64,000 bases of DNA from Bradyrhizobium sp. CB2312 (GTDB taxonomy: Bacteria > Pseudomonadota > Alphaproteobacteria > Rhizobiales > Xanthobacteraceae), in contig NZ_CP121668.1 in NCBI RefSeq assembly GCF_029714425.1, forward strand, positions 7,957,501 through 8,021,500, written 5' to 3'. Below are positions 48,998-56,909 of this stretch, one piece after another. A program made the translations under genes and the position numbers. Each line of letters starts with the position of its first letter. The stretch's first letter is position 1. Below the pieces are notes generated by a model. The model was not told the origin of the DNA and made no database searches. It saw nothing but the letters and a program-made list of their open reading frames with translations.

Positions 48998-49007
48998 CGG
49001 TAGATAA
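48998..49007. promoter_or_regulatory. BioR-type box 3 (bioR side)
   Basis: CGGTAGATAA, the complement of TTATCTACCG, ends three bases before the bioR start codon. The position suggests that BioR represses its own gene. Confidence 0.65.
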
Positions 49008-49010
49008 TCT

Positions 49011-49646
49011 ATGATCACTGCTGACAACATGACGACGGGCGCGCGCATCGCGGATTCAATCGCTGAGCGCATTATCAGCGGCGCCTTAGAGCCAGGCGCG
49101 CCACTGCGTCAGGATCACGTTGCACGAGAATTCAATTCCAGCCACGTCCCGGTACGCGAGGCCTTTCGGCAGCTGCAGGCACAACATCTTGTTGTCGCTG
49201 TGCCACGCCGCGGTGTTCGGGTTGCCCCGCTCGATACCCATTCAGTGAAGGAGATCTCCGAAATGCGCGCTGCGCTGGAAGTGGTGGCATTGCGCCATTC
49301 GGGGCCAAGGCTCACAACAGCTCATTTGGCTCGGATCGAGCTCACTGTGATTGAAGGAGACAGCGCAAAGACGATCGAGGAGTTTGAGATGGCCAACCGC
49401 GCCTTTCACCAAGCCTTGGTCGCGCCGTGCGGAATGCCGCGTCTGCTCGCGAGCCTCGATGGACTGCAGCTTGCCAATTCTCGATTGGTGTTCGCGATGG
49501 CGCGATCGGTGGGCTGGCGACCGCGCTCCAATCAAGATCACCGCCTGATTCTGCAAGCCCTGCGAACGCGCAATATCGATCAAGCCTGTAACCTGCTGAC
49601 GCGGCACATTCAATCCATTGAGCGCCTTACCCTTCCGGCGTCCTGA
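49011..49646 (+). CDS. bioR: Biotin operon regulator BioR (GntR family)
   Basis: A 211-residue GntR/FadR-type regulator. The winged helix-turn-helix at residues 10-75 has LEPGAPLRQDHVAREFNSSHVPVREAFRQL; the FCD ligand domain follows, with FHQALVAPCGMPRLL and HRLILQALRTRNIDQACNLLTRHI. Divergence from bioB and three BioR-type boxes in the gap identify it as BioR, the known alphaproteobacterial biotin repressor. ATG 49011 directly follows box 3; ATG 49029 is a possible start, and neither has a clear ribosome site, so it may be leaderless. Confidence 0.88.
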   Translation: MITADNMTTGARIADSIAERIISGALEPGAPLRQDHVAREFNSSHVPVREAFRQLQAQHLVVAVPRRGVRVAPLDTHSVKEISEMRAALEVVALRHSGPRLTTAHLARIELTVIEGDSAKTIEEFEMANRAFHQALVAPCGMPRLLASLDGLQLANSRLVFAMARSVGWRPRSNQDHRLILQALRTRNIDQACNLLTRHIQSIERLTLPAS

Positions 49647-49778
49647 ACAAATCTGGCAAGCTTCATTGCGGATCGCAGACGATCGCAAGCGACGATCATG
49701 CGGTAAGCGACTGGCCTCATTGCAACGGGTTCTATTTCCAGATAGTTATGCCCCCGCTAGCGACATCTCCGGACGGCC

Positions 49779-50096
49779 ATGATTCGTCACATCGTCTTCT
49801 TCAGCGCCAAGGACAAGGCGCATATCGACCAGATCATCGAAGGTCTTTCGCGTCTCACCGCGATACCACATGCGCGCCGGCTTGAGGTTGCCCGCAACCG
49901 CAAGACCGATCAGCTCGGCAACGATGTTGACATCGTGGTCTATGGGGAGTTTGACAGCGAGACGGAGCTCGCAGCGTACAAAGCGCACAATTTCTACCAG
50001 GAGTCGATCAAACGGGTCCGACCGCTCCGCGAGCTTCGGTTCGCGGCCGATTACGATGTATCACTAGATACTCCTTTCGCCTCAACGGCAGGATGA
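49779..50096 (+). CDS. Dabb (stress-responsive A/B barrel) domain protein
   Basis: A 105-residue single-domain protein. MIRHIVFFSAKDKAHIDQII, IVVYGEFDSETELAAYKAH and FYQESIKRVRPL match the dimeric alpha/beta-barrel Dabb family, of uncertain role (some bind or cyclise small molecules). GGACGG stands before ATG. It is followed after 150 bp by pabB in the same direction and may be co-transcribed. Confidence 0.8.
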   Translation: MIRHIVFFSAKDKAHIDQIIEGLSRLTAIPHARRLEVARNRKTDQLGNDVDIVVYGEFDSETELAAYKAHNFYQESIKRVRPLRELRFAADYDVSLDTPFASTAG

Positions 50097-50249
50097 TCGA
50101 GGTGCCGTGGCAGCAAAAGGTCCACCGCCGGATTAACTTGGCAATGGCCTCAAGTTTCGTGCCATCAGAGACCGGCGTCGCTCTCATCGGGTGGGGCAAC
50201 AGATGGAATGGCCCTTTCACGACGTCAGCGGCCGGCGGCCGATAATCCG

Positions 50250-51644
50250 ATGTACGTTCGCGAGTTGCAGTGGGTTGAACCTTTCACAGCGATGCGACGT
50301 CTTGGGCATCGCTCGCATCTCACGTTTCTCGATAGCGCAGCAAGGCACGAGCTGCTTGGCCGCTACTCATATGTAACGTGCGACCCGTTCAGCACCTATA
50401 GGGTCGCGAACGGCCAAGCCAGATGGAACGGACTGACTCTCGAGGCCGATCCATGGAAGGTCCTTCGCACGCTACTCGCGAAGTACCCGCAAGAGTATCG
50501 TCCCGATCTCCCGCCATTCCAGGGAGGAGCGGCAGGCTATCTTGCCTACGACATGAACAGGACATTGGAGCGATTGTTTGCGCCGGCAATTGCCGGTCTG
50601 GGTTTGCCCCAATCCGTCCTGCATTTCTATGACGTGGTCATCAGCTTCGACCACCGGGATAACAAATGCTGGATCGTCTCGACCGGATGGCCGGAGCAGG
50701 ATCGCGTGCGACGGAGCGACCGAGCGCGTCATCGGGCCGATGAGTTTGCAGCATTGCTTGACGGTCCAATGGCGCCACAGAATGGTTATCCCAGCAAACC
50801 AGGCGCTTGGAGCTCGAACTTCAGCCGCGAGGGCTACATTGCGGCGGTACAACGCGTGATCGACTTGATCCGGGCGGGTGACGTGTTCCAGACGAATATT
50901 GCGCAGCGCTTCAGCACCCGCCTGCCGACCTCGTTTGATCCGCTCGCCTTCTATTGCCAGCTACGATCATTGAATCCGGCGCCTTTTGCGGCCCTGCTGC
51001 GATGGGGAAAGTTGACCATCGCCTCAAGTTCGCCGGAACGATTCCTGAAGCTTAACGAGCAACAAGTCGAGACACGACCCATCAAGGGCACGATCGCACG
51101 TTCGCCTGATTTCAATGAAGACCACCGCCGTGCGGCTGCTCTCCTCGCTTCTGAAAAGGATCATTCCGAGAACACGATGATTGTGGACCTTTTGCGAAAC
51201 GATCTGTCCCGCGTTTGCACGGCGCATTCGGTCGAGGTTCCGGCTCTATGCGATCTCGAGTCCTATGCCTCGGTGCACCATCTCGTGTCGATCGTTACGG
51301 GGGCACTTGCCGGAGGGGAAGACGCCGTTAGCCTGCTCCGTGCTTGCTTTCCGGGGGGCTCCATTACGGGAGCGCCAAAGGTGCGGTCGATGGAAATTAT
51401 TACAGAAATCGAGCGCATAGCGCGGGAGGTCTATTGTGGTGCGATCGGCTTCATCGGCTTCAACGGGCACATGGACACGAGTATTGCGATCCGCACCGTC
51501 ACGATCGACGGCGACATGGCTGTGTTTCATGCGGGCAGCGGTATAACGGCCTTGTCGGAGCCCGAGGCCGAATACGAGGAAACGCTCGCCAAGGCAGAGC
51601 GAATCTTTGATGCATTTGGTTCTGAACGAGCTGGCGCATTTTGA
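50250..51644 (+). CDS. pabB: Aminodeoxychorismate synthase component I
   Basis: A 464-residue chorismate-using enzyme that, with PabA, makes 4-amino-4-deoxychorismate for folate. The C-terminal domain has FQTNIAQRFS, SSSPERFL, ETRPIKGTIARS, ENTMIVDLLRNDLSRVC and FPGGSITGAPKVRSMEII. PIKGT with Lys distinguishes PabB from TrpE (PIAGT). The start was placed at ATG 50250 (MYVRELQWVEPF) from family alignment; ATG 50208 is open in frame. The stop overlaps the TTG start of pabA. Confidence 0.9.
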   Translation: MYVRELQWVEPFTAMRRLGHRSHLTFLDSAARHELLGRYSYVTCDPFSTYRVANGQARWNGLTLEADPWKVLRTLLAKYPQEYRPDLPPFQGGAAGYLAYDMNRTLERLFAPAIAGLGLPQSVLHFYDVVISFDHRDNKCWIVSTGWPEQDRVRRSDRARHRADEFAALLDGPMAPQNGYPSKPGAWSSNFSREGYIAAVQRVIDLIRAGDVFQTNIAQRFSTRLPTSFDPLAFYCQLRSLNPAPFAALLRWGKLTIASSSPERFLKLNEQQVETRPIKGTIARSPDFNEDHRRAAALLASEKDHSENTMIVDLLRNDLSRVCTAHSVEVPALCDLESYASVHHLVSIVTGALAGGEDAVSLLRACFPGGSITGAPKVRSMEIITEIERIAREVYCGAIGFIGFNGHMDTSIAIRTVTIDGDMAVFHAGSGITALSEPEAEYEETLAKAERIFDAFGSERAGAF

Positions 51645-52237
51645 TTATCATCATCGATAATTACGATTCGTTCGTGTTCAACATTGCCCGCTATTTCCAC
51701 AAGCTCGGTGAAGCAACGGAAGTGATCCGAAACGACGCTATCAGCATCGGCGAGCTCGTTGGTCTCAAGCCGCGCGCGGTGGTGATATCGCCCGGTCCCT
51801 GCACCCCAACTGAGGCAGGAATATCGAGAGCAGTGGTCCGCGAACTTTCAGGACGCGTACCAATTCTCGGCATCTGCCTTGGACATCAGTGTATTGCTAG
51901 CGCTTTCGGAGGACGGGTTGCGCGCGCACAACGGCCCATGCACGGTCGGCGCTCATACGTTGCGCATGACGGCCGAGGGTTATTCAAGGGGCTGCCAACC
52001 CCGCTTGACGTTGGGCGCTACCATTCTCTTATCGTCGAGTTTGAGCAGTCATGTACGCAAAACCTCATAGTGACAGCGCGTTCAGAGGAAGGCGAGATCA
52101 TGGCCCTCACGCACCGCTATCATCTCACCTGTGGCGTCCAGTTCCATCCCGAGTCGATCCTTACCTCACAGGGGGACGTCTTGCTTATGAACTTCTTGCG
52201 ACTCGCAGAGGATTTGCGAAACCACGCGGACGAATGA
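51641..52237 (+). CDS. pabA: Aminodeoxychorismate synthase component II (glutamine amidotransferase)
   Basis: A 198-residue class I glutamine amidotransferase supplying ammonia to PabB. IIDNYDSFVFNIARYF opens it; the catalytic Cys is in ILGICLGHQCIASAFGG and the His-Glu pair is in GVQFHPESILTSQG. It starts with TTG 51641, overlapping the pabB stop (TTGA), indicating tight coupling. Sequence alone allows TrpG, but the PabB partner decides the call. Confidence 0.9.
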   Translation: MIIIIDNYDSFVFNIARYFHKLGEATEVIRNDAISIGELVGLKPRAVVISPGPCTPTEAGISRAVVRELSGRVPILGICLGHQCIASAFGGRVARAQRPMHGRRSYVAHDGRGLFKGLPTPLDVGRYHSLIVEFEQSCTQNLIVTARSEEGEIMALTHRYHLTCGVQFHPESILTSQGDVLLMNFLRLAEDLRNHADE

Positions 52238-52328
52238 GAGGCTCGGCCTGCCGATCAAGATGGTGCACCGTTGGTGTCCGCGTCTCTACGAGCACCGCCA
52301 TATGGTAGGCATTTTGTGGTAATCAGCG

Positions 52329-52838
52329 CTATTCCGTGCTCGGCTCCGCAGTCAGCGGCGCGCCTCCGACAGAAACCGGACCTTGCGGTTTTAAGGGCCG
52401 GACGTCCCTCTTGGCCGGCTTGGATGTGGTGCGCACTGGTGGCGAAGAAGCAGCAGGAGCAGGAGACGCAACAAGCGCCGGATTCTGCAGCTGCTCGATT
52501 CTTTGGGTCAGGGCTGCGATCTGATCCGAGATCCGCTTTAGCTCGGCTTGCTGCGCATCGACGTTGCGATTGAGCTCGGCAATTTCATCGGCTGTCTTCT
52601 GCTGCCCCGATTGGATCCCTAAAAGCACGTCCCTATCATCAGGTGACAAGCCAAGCGTGGGAGGCACGACTTCATGTGCCGAGGGCGCCTCGGCAAACGT
52701 TTCGATATTCGTCAAAAAATTGACTCCTCCGGCGCAAAGAACGAGCAATACGGCTAGAAGAGCAAAGATCCACCGAAAGCCTTTCAACGGTCTCTGCAGG
52801 ACCGGCAGCAACTCCGAAGCTTGGGATTGATCCGTCAC
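52329..52838 (-). CDS. Single-span membrane protein with coiled coil, unknown function
   Basis: A 169-residue protein. A transmembrane segment near residues 25-45 (WIFALLAVLLVLCAGGV) is followed by a heptad-rich region (ADEIAELNRNVDAQQAELKR to RIEQLQ) and a Pro/Ala/Ser/Lys-rich C-terminus. The likely topology has a short cytoplasmic N-terminus and a periplasmic coiled coil. It starts at GTG (52838 preferred, 52844 possible). It faces the end of pabA convergently. No family recognised. Confidence 0.65.
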   Translation of the reverse strand: MTDQSQASELLPVLQRPLKGFRWIFALLAVLLVLCAGGVNFLTNIETFAEAPSAHEVVPPTLGLSPDDRDVLLGIQSGQQKTADEIAELNRNVDAQQAELKRISDQIAALTQRIEQLQNPALVASPAPAASSPPVRTTSKPAKRDVRPLKPQGPVSVGGAPLTAEPSTE

Positions 52839-52844
52839 AGCCAC

Positions 52845-53758
52845 ACCCCGCTCTCATCATCTCGATCTGCTTTGGTTGTTCTGGTTGCCGCGAGAGCAGA
52901 AGATGGTCAAGAGCTGCCTCGAGCCGCAACCCCCGCTGCATCGTTTTCAGCAATGTTGTCCCCAAGGCCGGGTCTTGATCGCATCAGGGTTTTTGCGAGC
53001 AACGCACTGCGCTGCAGGTGGTGAGGTAAATAATGAGGGCCGGTAGAGGGGATTACCCGTGAAGCACATTCATACCTGTGCTCTTGAGAGGGCCGCCTCA
53101 CCGAAAGGCAATGCGCGTCGGGGATTTGCTAGGTGAGGCTTCCAGCGGGTCCTGCGCCTGATTGTTCGAGGGTCGGTAGTCGTAGCGTCGAAGTTGACCT
53201 GGCGCAAAAATGCTGCGCAACCCACGCAACAAACGCGTGATGCGAGCGCAATCATAAGACTAACTATATCGTTCGATGGAGGGGAATTGCGTTGTTAATG
53301 GGCAACTGCACGAAGGCCAGCCAGGAGATCAGGTCGGCCGTTCAGAAAGACCGGCACTACATGCGAAAACGACGCGAATCGAGGAAGCGGATCCCTACGG
53401 ATGCCTGAGCTGATCATCTGCAAGCGCCGGGCCTCCATACGTGGAAAACATACCAGCGCCCCTGTCCAGCCGCGTACCATCTTGCGTGAGGTCTCGCAGG
53501 GATCCTAGCGCGACCACAGGTCGGGCCGCGGGATGAAAGCAAATGCGAGCAGGCTCGAGCAACGCGGCGCAAGCCCAGCCGCGGTCAGCGCCAACAGGCT
53601 GCCGGACCCAATGTCATGATTGCGCATGAACCGTCCTTCATGGCGCCCCGAAGCAGCACGAGGGGGCGGTTGCCGCCTTCGTCGTGAATAGCCAATCACC
53701 GGATTCCCACTCAAATTTGCTGCACTATTCCTGCAGTCTGCGAGGGGAAAAGCATTTT
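52845..53758. other. 0.9-kb stretch without an identifiable gene
   Basis: Several short frames on both strands, none with family motifs or a convincing start. Probably decayed sequence. Confidence 0.35.
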
Positions 53759-53938
53759 TTAAGCGCAATCGTCCCACTGTTCGGCGGCCGCCGGCGAGAA
53801 CGAACGAGTATCAAAATTTGTGGGGTGTTTGCTGGCCATAGGCCGTGGGATGCCCCGTAAGTGCCGCCCCTCCTCCCAGGCCCGCTCTGTGAGTCGTTTC
53901 ATAATTGCGATATATCGTTTCGAAAATCCTTGTTGCAT
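53759..53938 (-). CDS. Possible small basic protein
   Basis: A 59-residue frame, MQQGFSKRYIAIMKRLTERA then WEEGRHLRGIPRP, basic and helical. AGGAGAG just upstream of ATG 53938 is a good ribosome site and is the main reason to keep it. Function unknown. Confidence 0.42.
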   Translation of the reverse strand: MQQGFSKRYIAIMKRLTERAWEEGRHLRGIPRPMASKHPTNFDTRSFSPAAAEQWDDCA

Positions 53939-54173
53939 GCGCGCTCTCCTAATCCTCCTCACGGCTTTTACGATCATGTTGGCAGCACGTGACCGGCACC
54001 AAAATGGCTTCGTGCCACGTCCGACGGCATCCATGCCCCCGGTCGACGTGCCGTAACCCAGGCACCTGCCTTTGTCCGCAAACGACTGACGCAGTTCATC
54101 AATATTGGGTAACCACTCAGACCCATACTTGCGATCTGCACCGCTGCTGTAGGCAGTACATCTTCCCTACCGT

Positions 54174-54989
54174 GGGGACAGCCACGTCATTCTGTCATTG
54201 CGGAAGTGGCGTAGCGGCACTTAAGTCCGGCAGCGCAAGCCCAAGCTCAAGGAGCCGATCGGCGAACTTCGTTGGCCGCCATCTCAAACTGGGCGTACGA
54301 CTATAAATTCAACGCCAGAAGGAAAGGACACCTACCGCTGGCATTTCGTCGACATCGACATCGATCGGCCGACATATGACGACGCTCTTGATTGCAAGGA
54401 TGAACACGACCAGAGAACTTGCATCCTCGAAGGTCTTCCGGCGGCGATTGCGATCCTCAAAGACAATTCGCGCTCTGAGGAAGAAGGTTGCGCGCGCTGA
54501 AGCTTGTTGTCCATCTGGCTGGGGACCTGGAGCAGCGTTGCACGCAAGCGAACATAACGGCGATCAAGGAGTTAACAAACTGCATGTCATCTTGCACGCA
54601 AAGCGATACGACGGCACGTCATATACGCGTGCGCCGACATTCCACAGCATATGTGAGGACTCTCTGATCGATCTCCAGGCGTATTCGTGGGGAGTTAAAC
54701 TGATGCGCTGGATGCCGATCTGCTGCCGACAGTCGAAGCCCCGCCCTATGATGAAGCACGAGTTGCTGCTTGCGCGAACGATACGCACGCCCTGGGCATA
54801 AGAGCCTATCAGCTCCTACCCCCAGGAACGCTGGACCACAACGATTCGGGCCACGCCGTAGAGTTCGGCAACGATTATGCCGTAGCCATCAAAGCGGACC
54901 TGGATCGCGAGCTGGTAAAGGGAGCCGCGCGGCTTAAGGCTATCCTGGAAGATGCACTCGGCAATTCCCAGACGAACTGCCAACCTTAG
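54174..54989 (+). pseudogene. S1/P1 nuclease pseudogene
   Basis: Pieces of a zinc-dependent S1/P1-type nuclease lie in order across frames: WGQPRHSVIAEVA with a stop at 54213, TSLAAISNWAYDYKF, PEGKDTYRWHFVDIDI, LVVHLAGDLEQ, LHASEHNGDQG, DSLIDLQAYSWG, and finally ANDTHALGIRAYQLLPPG to NSQTNCQP. At least four frameshifts plus an internal stop are needed. The intact enzyme would be secreted and cut single-stranded nucleic acid. No signal-peptide region was found upstream. Confidence 0.72.
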
Positions 54990-55225
54990 GTGGGCCGCAG
55001 AACACCTCCCGCTAATTCTCGATAATCATGATTTATCAAGATCAGTGTTGGATGCTTCGTACACTCGAAGTCTGCACGATATCCCGAGGACGGTCCTGCG
55101 CGATGAGGTCGTGCGGCTTGAGGGCAATCGGCGCGCGAACCGCGTACCAAGGTTGAAACTCATTAAATCCACCATACACCAGATCGCAGCATCCAGCAGA
55201 TACTATTGAGGACGCGTCGATCGTT

Positions 55226-55318
55226 TTACCCGAGGGGCTCCACGCGGCTTGTTTGGTAGCATAGACTCGATAGCTGCCCATTCGTAGTCCGTTAGTTCAT
55301 GGCGCACGGTTCGAAGCC
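55226..55318 (-). pseudogene. IS5-type transposase N-terminal fragment
   Basis: On the minus strand the frame reads RHELTDYEWAAIESMLPNKP then RGAPRVK, the characteristic start of one IS5 subgroup's first open frame. Only this piece is recognisable; sequence up to 54990 shows no continuation. A relic. Confidence 0.55.
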
Positions 55319-55373
55319 CCAGTTTGGGAGCTTGAATAACGGGCGCCGGGCCAATCACAATGCTTTTGCCATG

Positions 55374-55847
55374 TCAGGCCGACTTGTCCTCACGACTGCC
55401 CTCAAGCTTATCTCGCAAGGCCGTGATCACGCGATGGACAATCCGTATATCCTTGACCGACAGCCCTTCTGAAAGATCGTTGATCCAGGGAGCCTGCAAC
55501 TCCATTGCGGCTTCGAAGGCGCGCTGTCCATTCTTAGTGAGCACGACGAGCTGCGCCCGTCGGTGATGCGGGTTGACCTCAAAAGATACGAGGCCCTCTC
55601 TGTGGAGATCATTGATAATCCGCTGCACGTTTTGACGATTGCCGCCGAGGTCACGTGCGAGCCAAGCGACCGGTTGGGGACGTTCGGCGGACACAATGGC
55701 GCCAAGCACCTGCCAGCGTGCGCTTGTTAGGCCGAGCGGGGCGACCAGACGGTCGCCGGCCGTCAGAAATAGGCTGTCGAGCCTGAATAGATCGAGAACA
55801 AGGTCGGTCAGGGCGTCACCCTCCGGGCTTCGCTTGGCTCTTTTCAT
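55374..55847 (-). CDS. MarR family transcriptional regulator
   Basis: A 157-residue regulator. The winged helix-turn-helix lies at about residues 45-115 (LTSARWQVLGAIVSAERPQP, VAWLARDLGGNRQNVQRIIN, LVSFEVNPHHRRAQLVVLTKNG); helices for dimerisation flank it. It is divergent from the ABM-domain gene, with a perfect 18-bp palindrome 20 bp from its start, so it probably represses both itself and that operon. Confidence 0.88.
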   Translation of the reverse strand: MKRAKRSPEGDALTDLVLDLFRLDSLFLTAGDRLVAPLGLTSARWQVLGAIVSAERPQPVAWLARDLGGNRQNVQRIINDLHREGLVSFEVNPHHRRAQLVVLTKNGQRAFEAAMELQAPWINDLSEGLSVKDIRIVHRVITALRDKLEGSREDKSA

Positions 55848-55866
55848 TTGTCACCATTGCTTTGTA

Positions 55867-55884
55867 TTGACATCATGATGTCAA
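55867..55884. promoter_or_regulatory. Perfect 18-bp palindrome, likely MarR-type operator
   Basis: TTGACATCATGATGTCAA is fully symmetric and lies between the divergent MarR and ABM genes. A weaker symmetric stretch, GGTAT...AATACC, occurs at 55888-55906. Size and symmetry are typical of MarR dimer sites. Its TTGACA may also serve as a -35 element. Confidence 0.7.
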
Positions 55885-55944
55885 AGTGGTATGTGGTCAT
55901 AATACCAATTAGACATCACATATCAAATAGCAATGGAGGCACTC

Positions 55945-56313
55945 ATGTCGCTGCTACGCCCACTCGACCCTTCCTTCCCGATCGACCGCCAGATCGCTAT
56001 CGACGCAAATTCGGTCGTCCTGGTGAACCCATTCACGCTCGACAAAGCCGATGAGGCGGCTTTTCTCAAGACCTGGCAGGACGACGCAGCGTTCATGAAG
56101 CGACAGCCGGGCTTCATTTCCACTCAGCTGCACAGAGCTCTCGGCGACAGCTCGACCTATCTGAACTACGCCGTCTGGGAATCCACCGCACACTTCCGCG
56201 CGGCCTTCACCCATCCTGACTTTCTAGCAAAAATCGCCAGCTATCCGGCCTCCGCGATAGCCTCCCCTCATCTGTTCCAGAAAGTTGCCGTGCCCGGCAT
56301 CTGCGTGGCCTAG
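55945..56313 (+). CDS. Antibiotic biosynthesis monooxygenase (ABM) domain protein
   Basis: A 122-residue small alpha/beta-barrel protein of the ABM family. VVLVNPFTLDKADEAAFLKTW, FMKRQPGFISTQLHRAL and YLNYAVWESTAHFRAAFTHP are typical. Such proteins oxidise quinone-like or other small aromatic compounds without cofactors, or act as binding proteins. GGAGG before ATG 55945 fixes the start (ATG 55933 is also in frame). It is followed by a membrane-protein gene 30 bp later; both are likely controlled by the divergent MarR. Confidence 0.83.
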   Translation: MSLLRPLDPSFPIDRQIAIDANSVVLVNPFTLDKADEAAFLKTWQDDAAFMKRQPGFISTQLHRALGDSSTYLNYAVWESTAHFRAAFTHPDFLAKIASYPASAIASPHLFQKVAVPGICVA

Positions 56314-56343
56314 CCCTGCTCTTTTTAGGAAGGGAAGATACTC

Positions 56344-56790
56344 ATGATCAAGTTGATCCATCCTGTCGCTGGCGCCTTGGCTATCGGAACGATCGGCACA
56401 TTTTGGCTGTCGACGGTACTGAGCGAGCTGTTCGCGTCCCATGCCACAGTTGCAGCGGTTAAGAGCACCATACCGTGGGGTTTCTTGTTGCTGATTCCGG
56501 CGCTCGCTGCGACCGGTGGTACAGGTGTCATCTTGGCAAAGGCGCGCCGGGCCGGACTGATCGGGCCCAAATTCAAGCGCATGCCATTCATTGCAGGAAA
56601 CGGCATCCTGATTCTTATTCCGTCTGCGCTCTTCCTTGCGTCCAAGGCTCAGGCGGCTGAATTCGATGCCACGTTCTATGCTGTGCAGGTGATCGAGCTC
56701 GTGGCGGGCGCAACAAACATTACACTTCTTGCTCTCAACATGCGGGACGGTCTCAAAATGAAGGGATGGTTGCGCCACAAACCCGCTTGA
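56344..56790 (+). CDS. Small integral membrane protein, unknown function
   Basis: A 148-residue protein with four probable membrane segments (about residues 5-28, 42-62, 78-98, 108-130) and a short basic C-terminus. GGAAGGGAAG precedes ATG. It is in an operon with the ABM gene. No family name recognised; a redox or export partner is possible. Confidence 0.7.
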   Translation: MIKLIHPVAGALAIGTIGTFWLSTVLSELFASHATVAAVKSTIPWGFLLLIPALAATGGTGVILAKARRAGLIGPKFKRMPFIAGNGILILIPSALFLASKAQAAEFDATFYAVQVIELVAGATNITLLALNMRDGLKMKGWLRHKPA

Positions 56791-56909
56791 TCACCGGAAC
56801 CAGAACTGCGCGGACAACTGATCTGACGCCCGGTATTGTCGTGGCTTATCAGTACGCGCCCTAAAATGTTATAGCTCTCCCGCCGGAGAACAGGCCGGAT
56901 GGTATCAGA

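Noticed and set aside
51641..52237. TrpG of an anthranilate synthase
   Set aside because: The partner has PIKGT (PabB type) rather than PIAGT (TrpE type).
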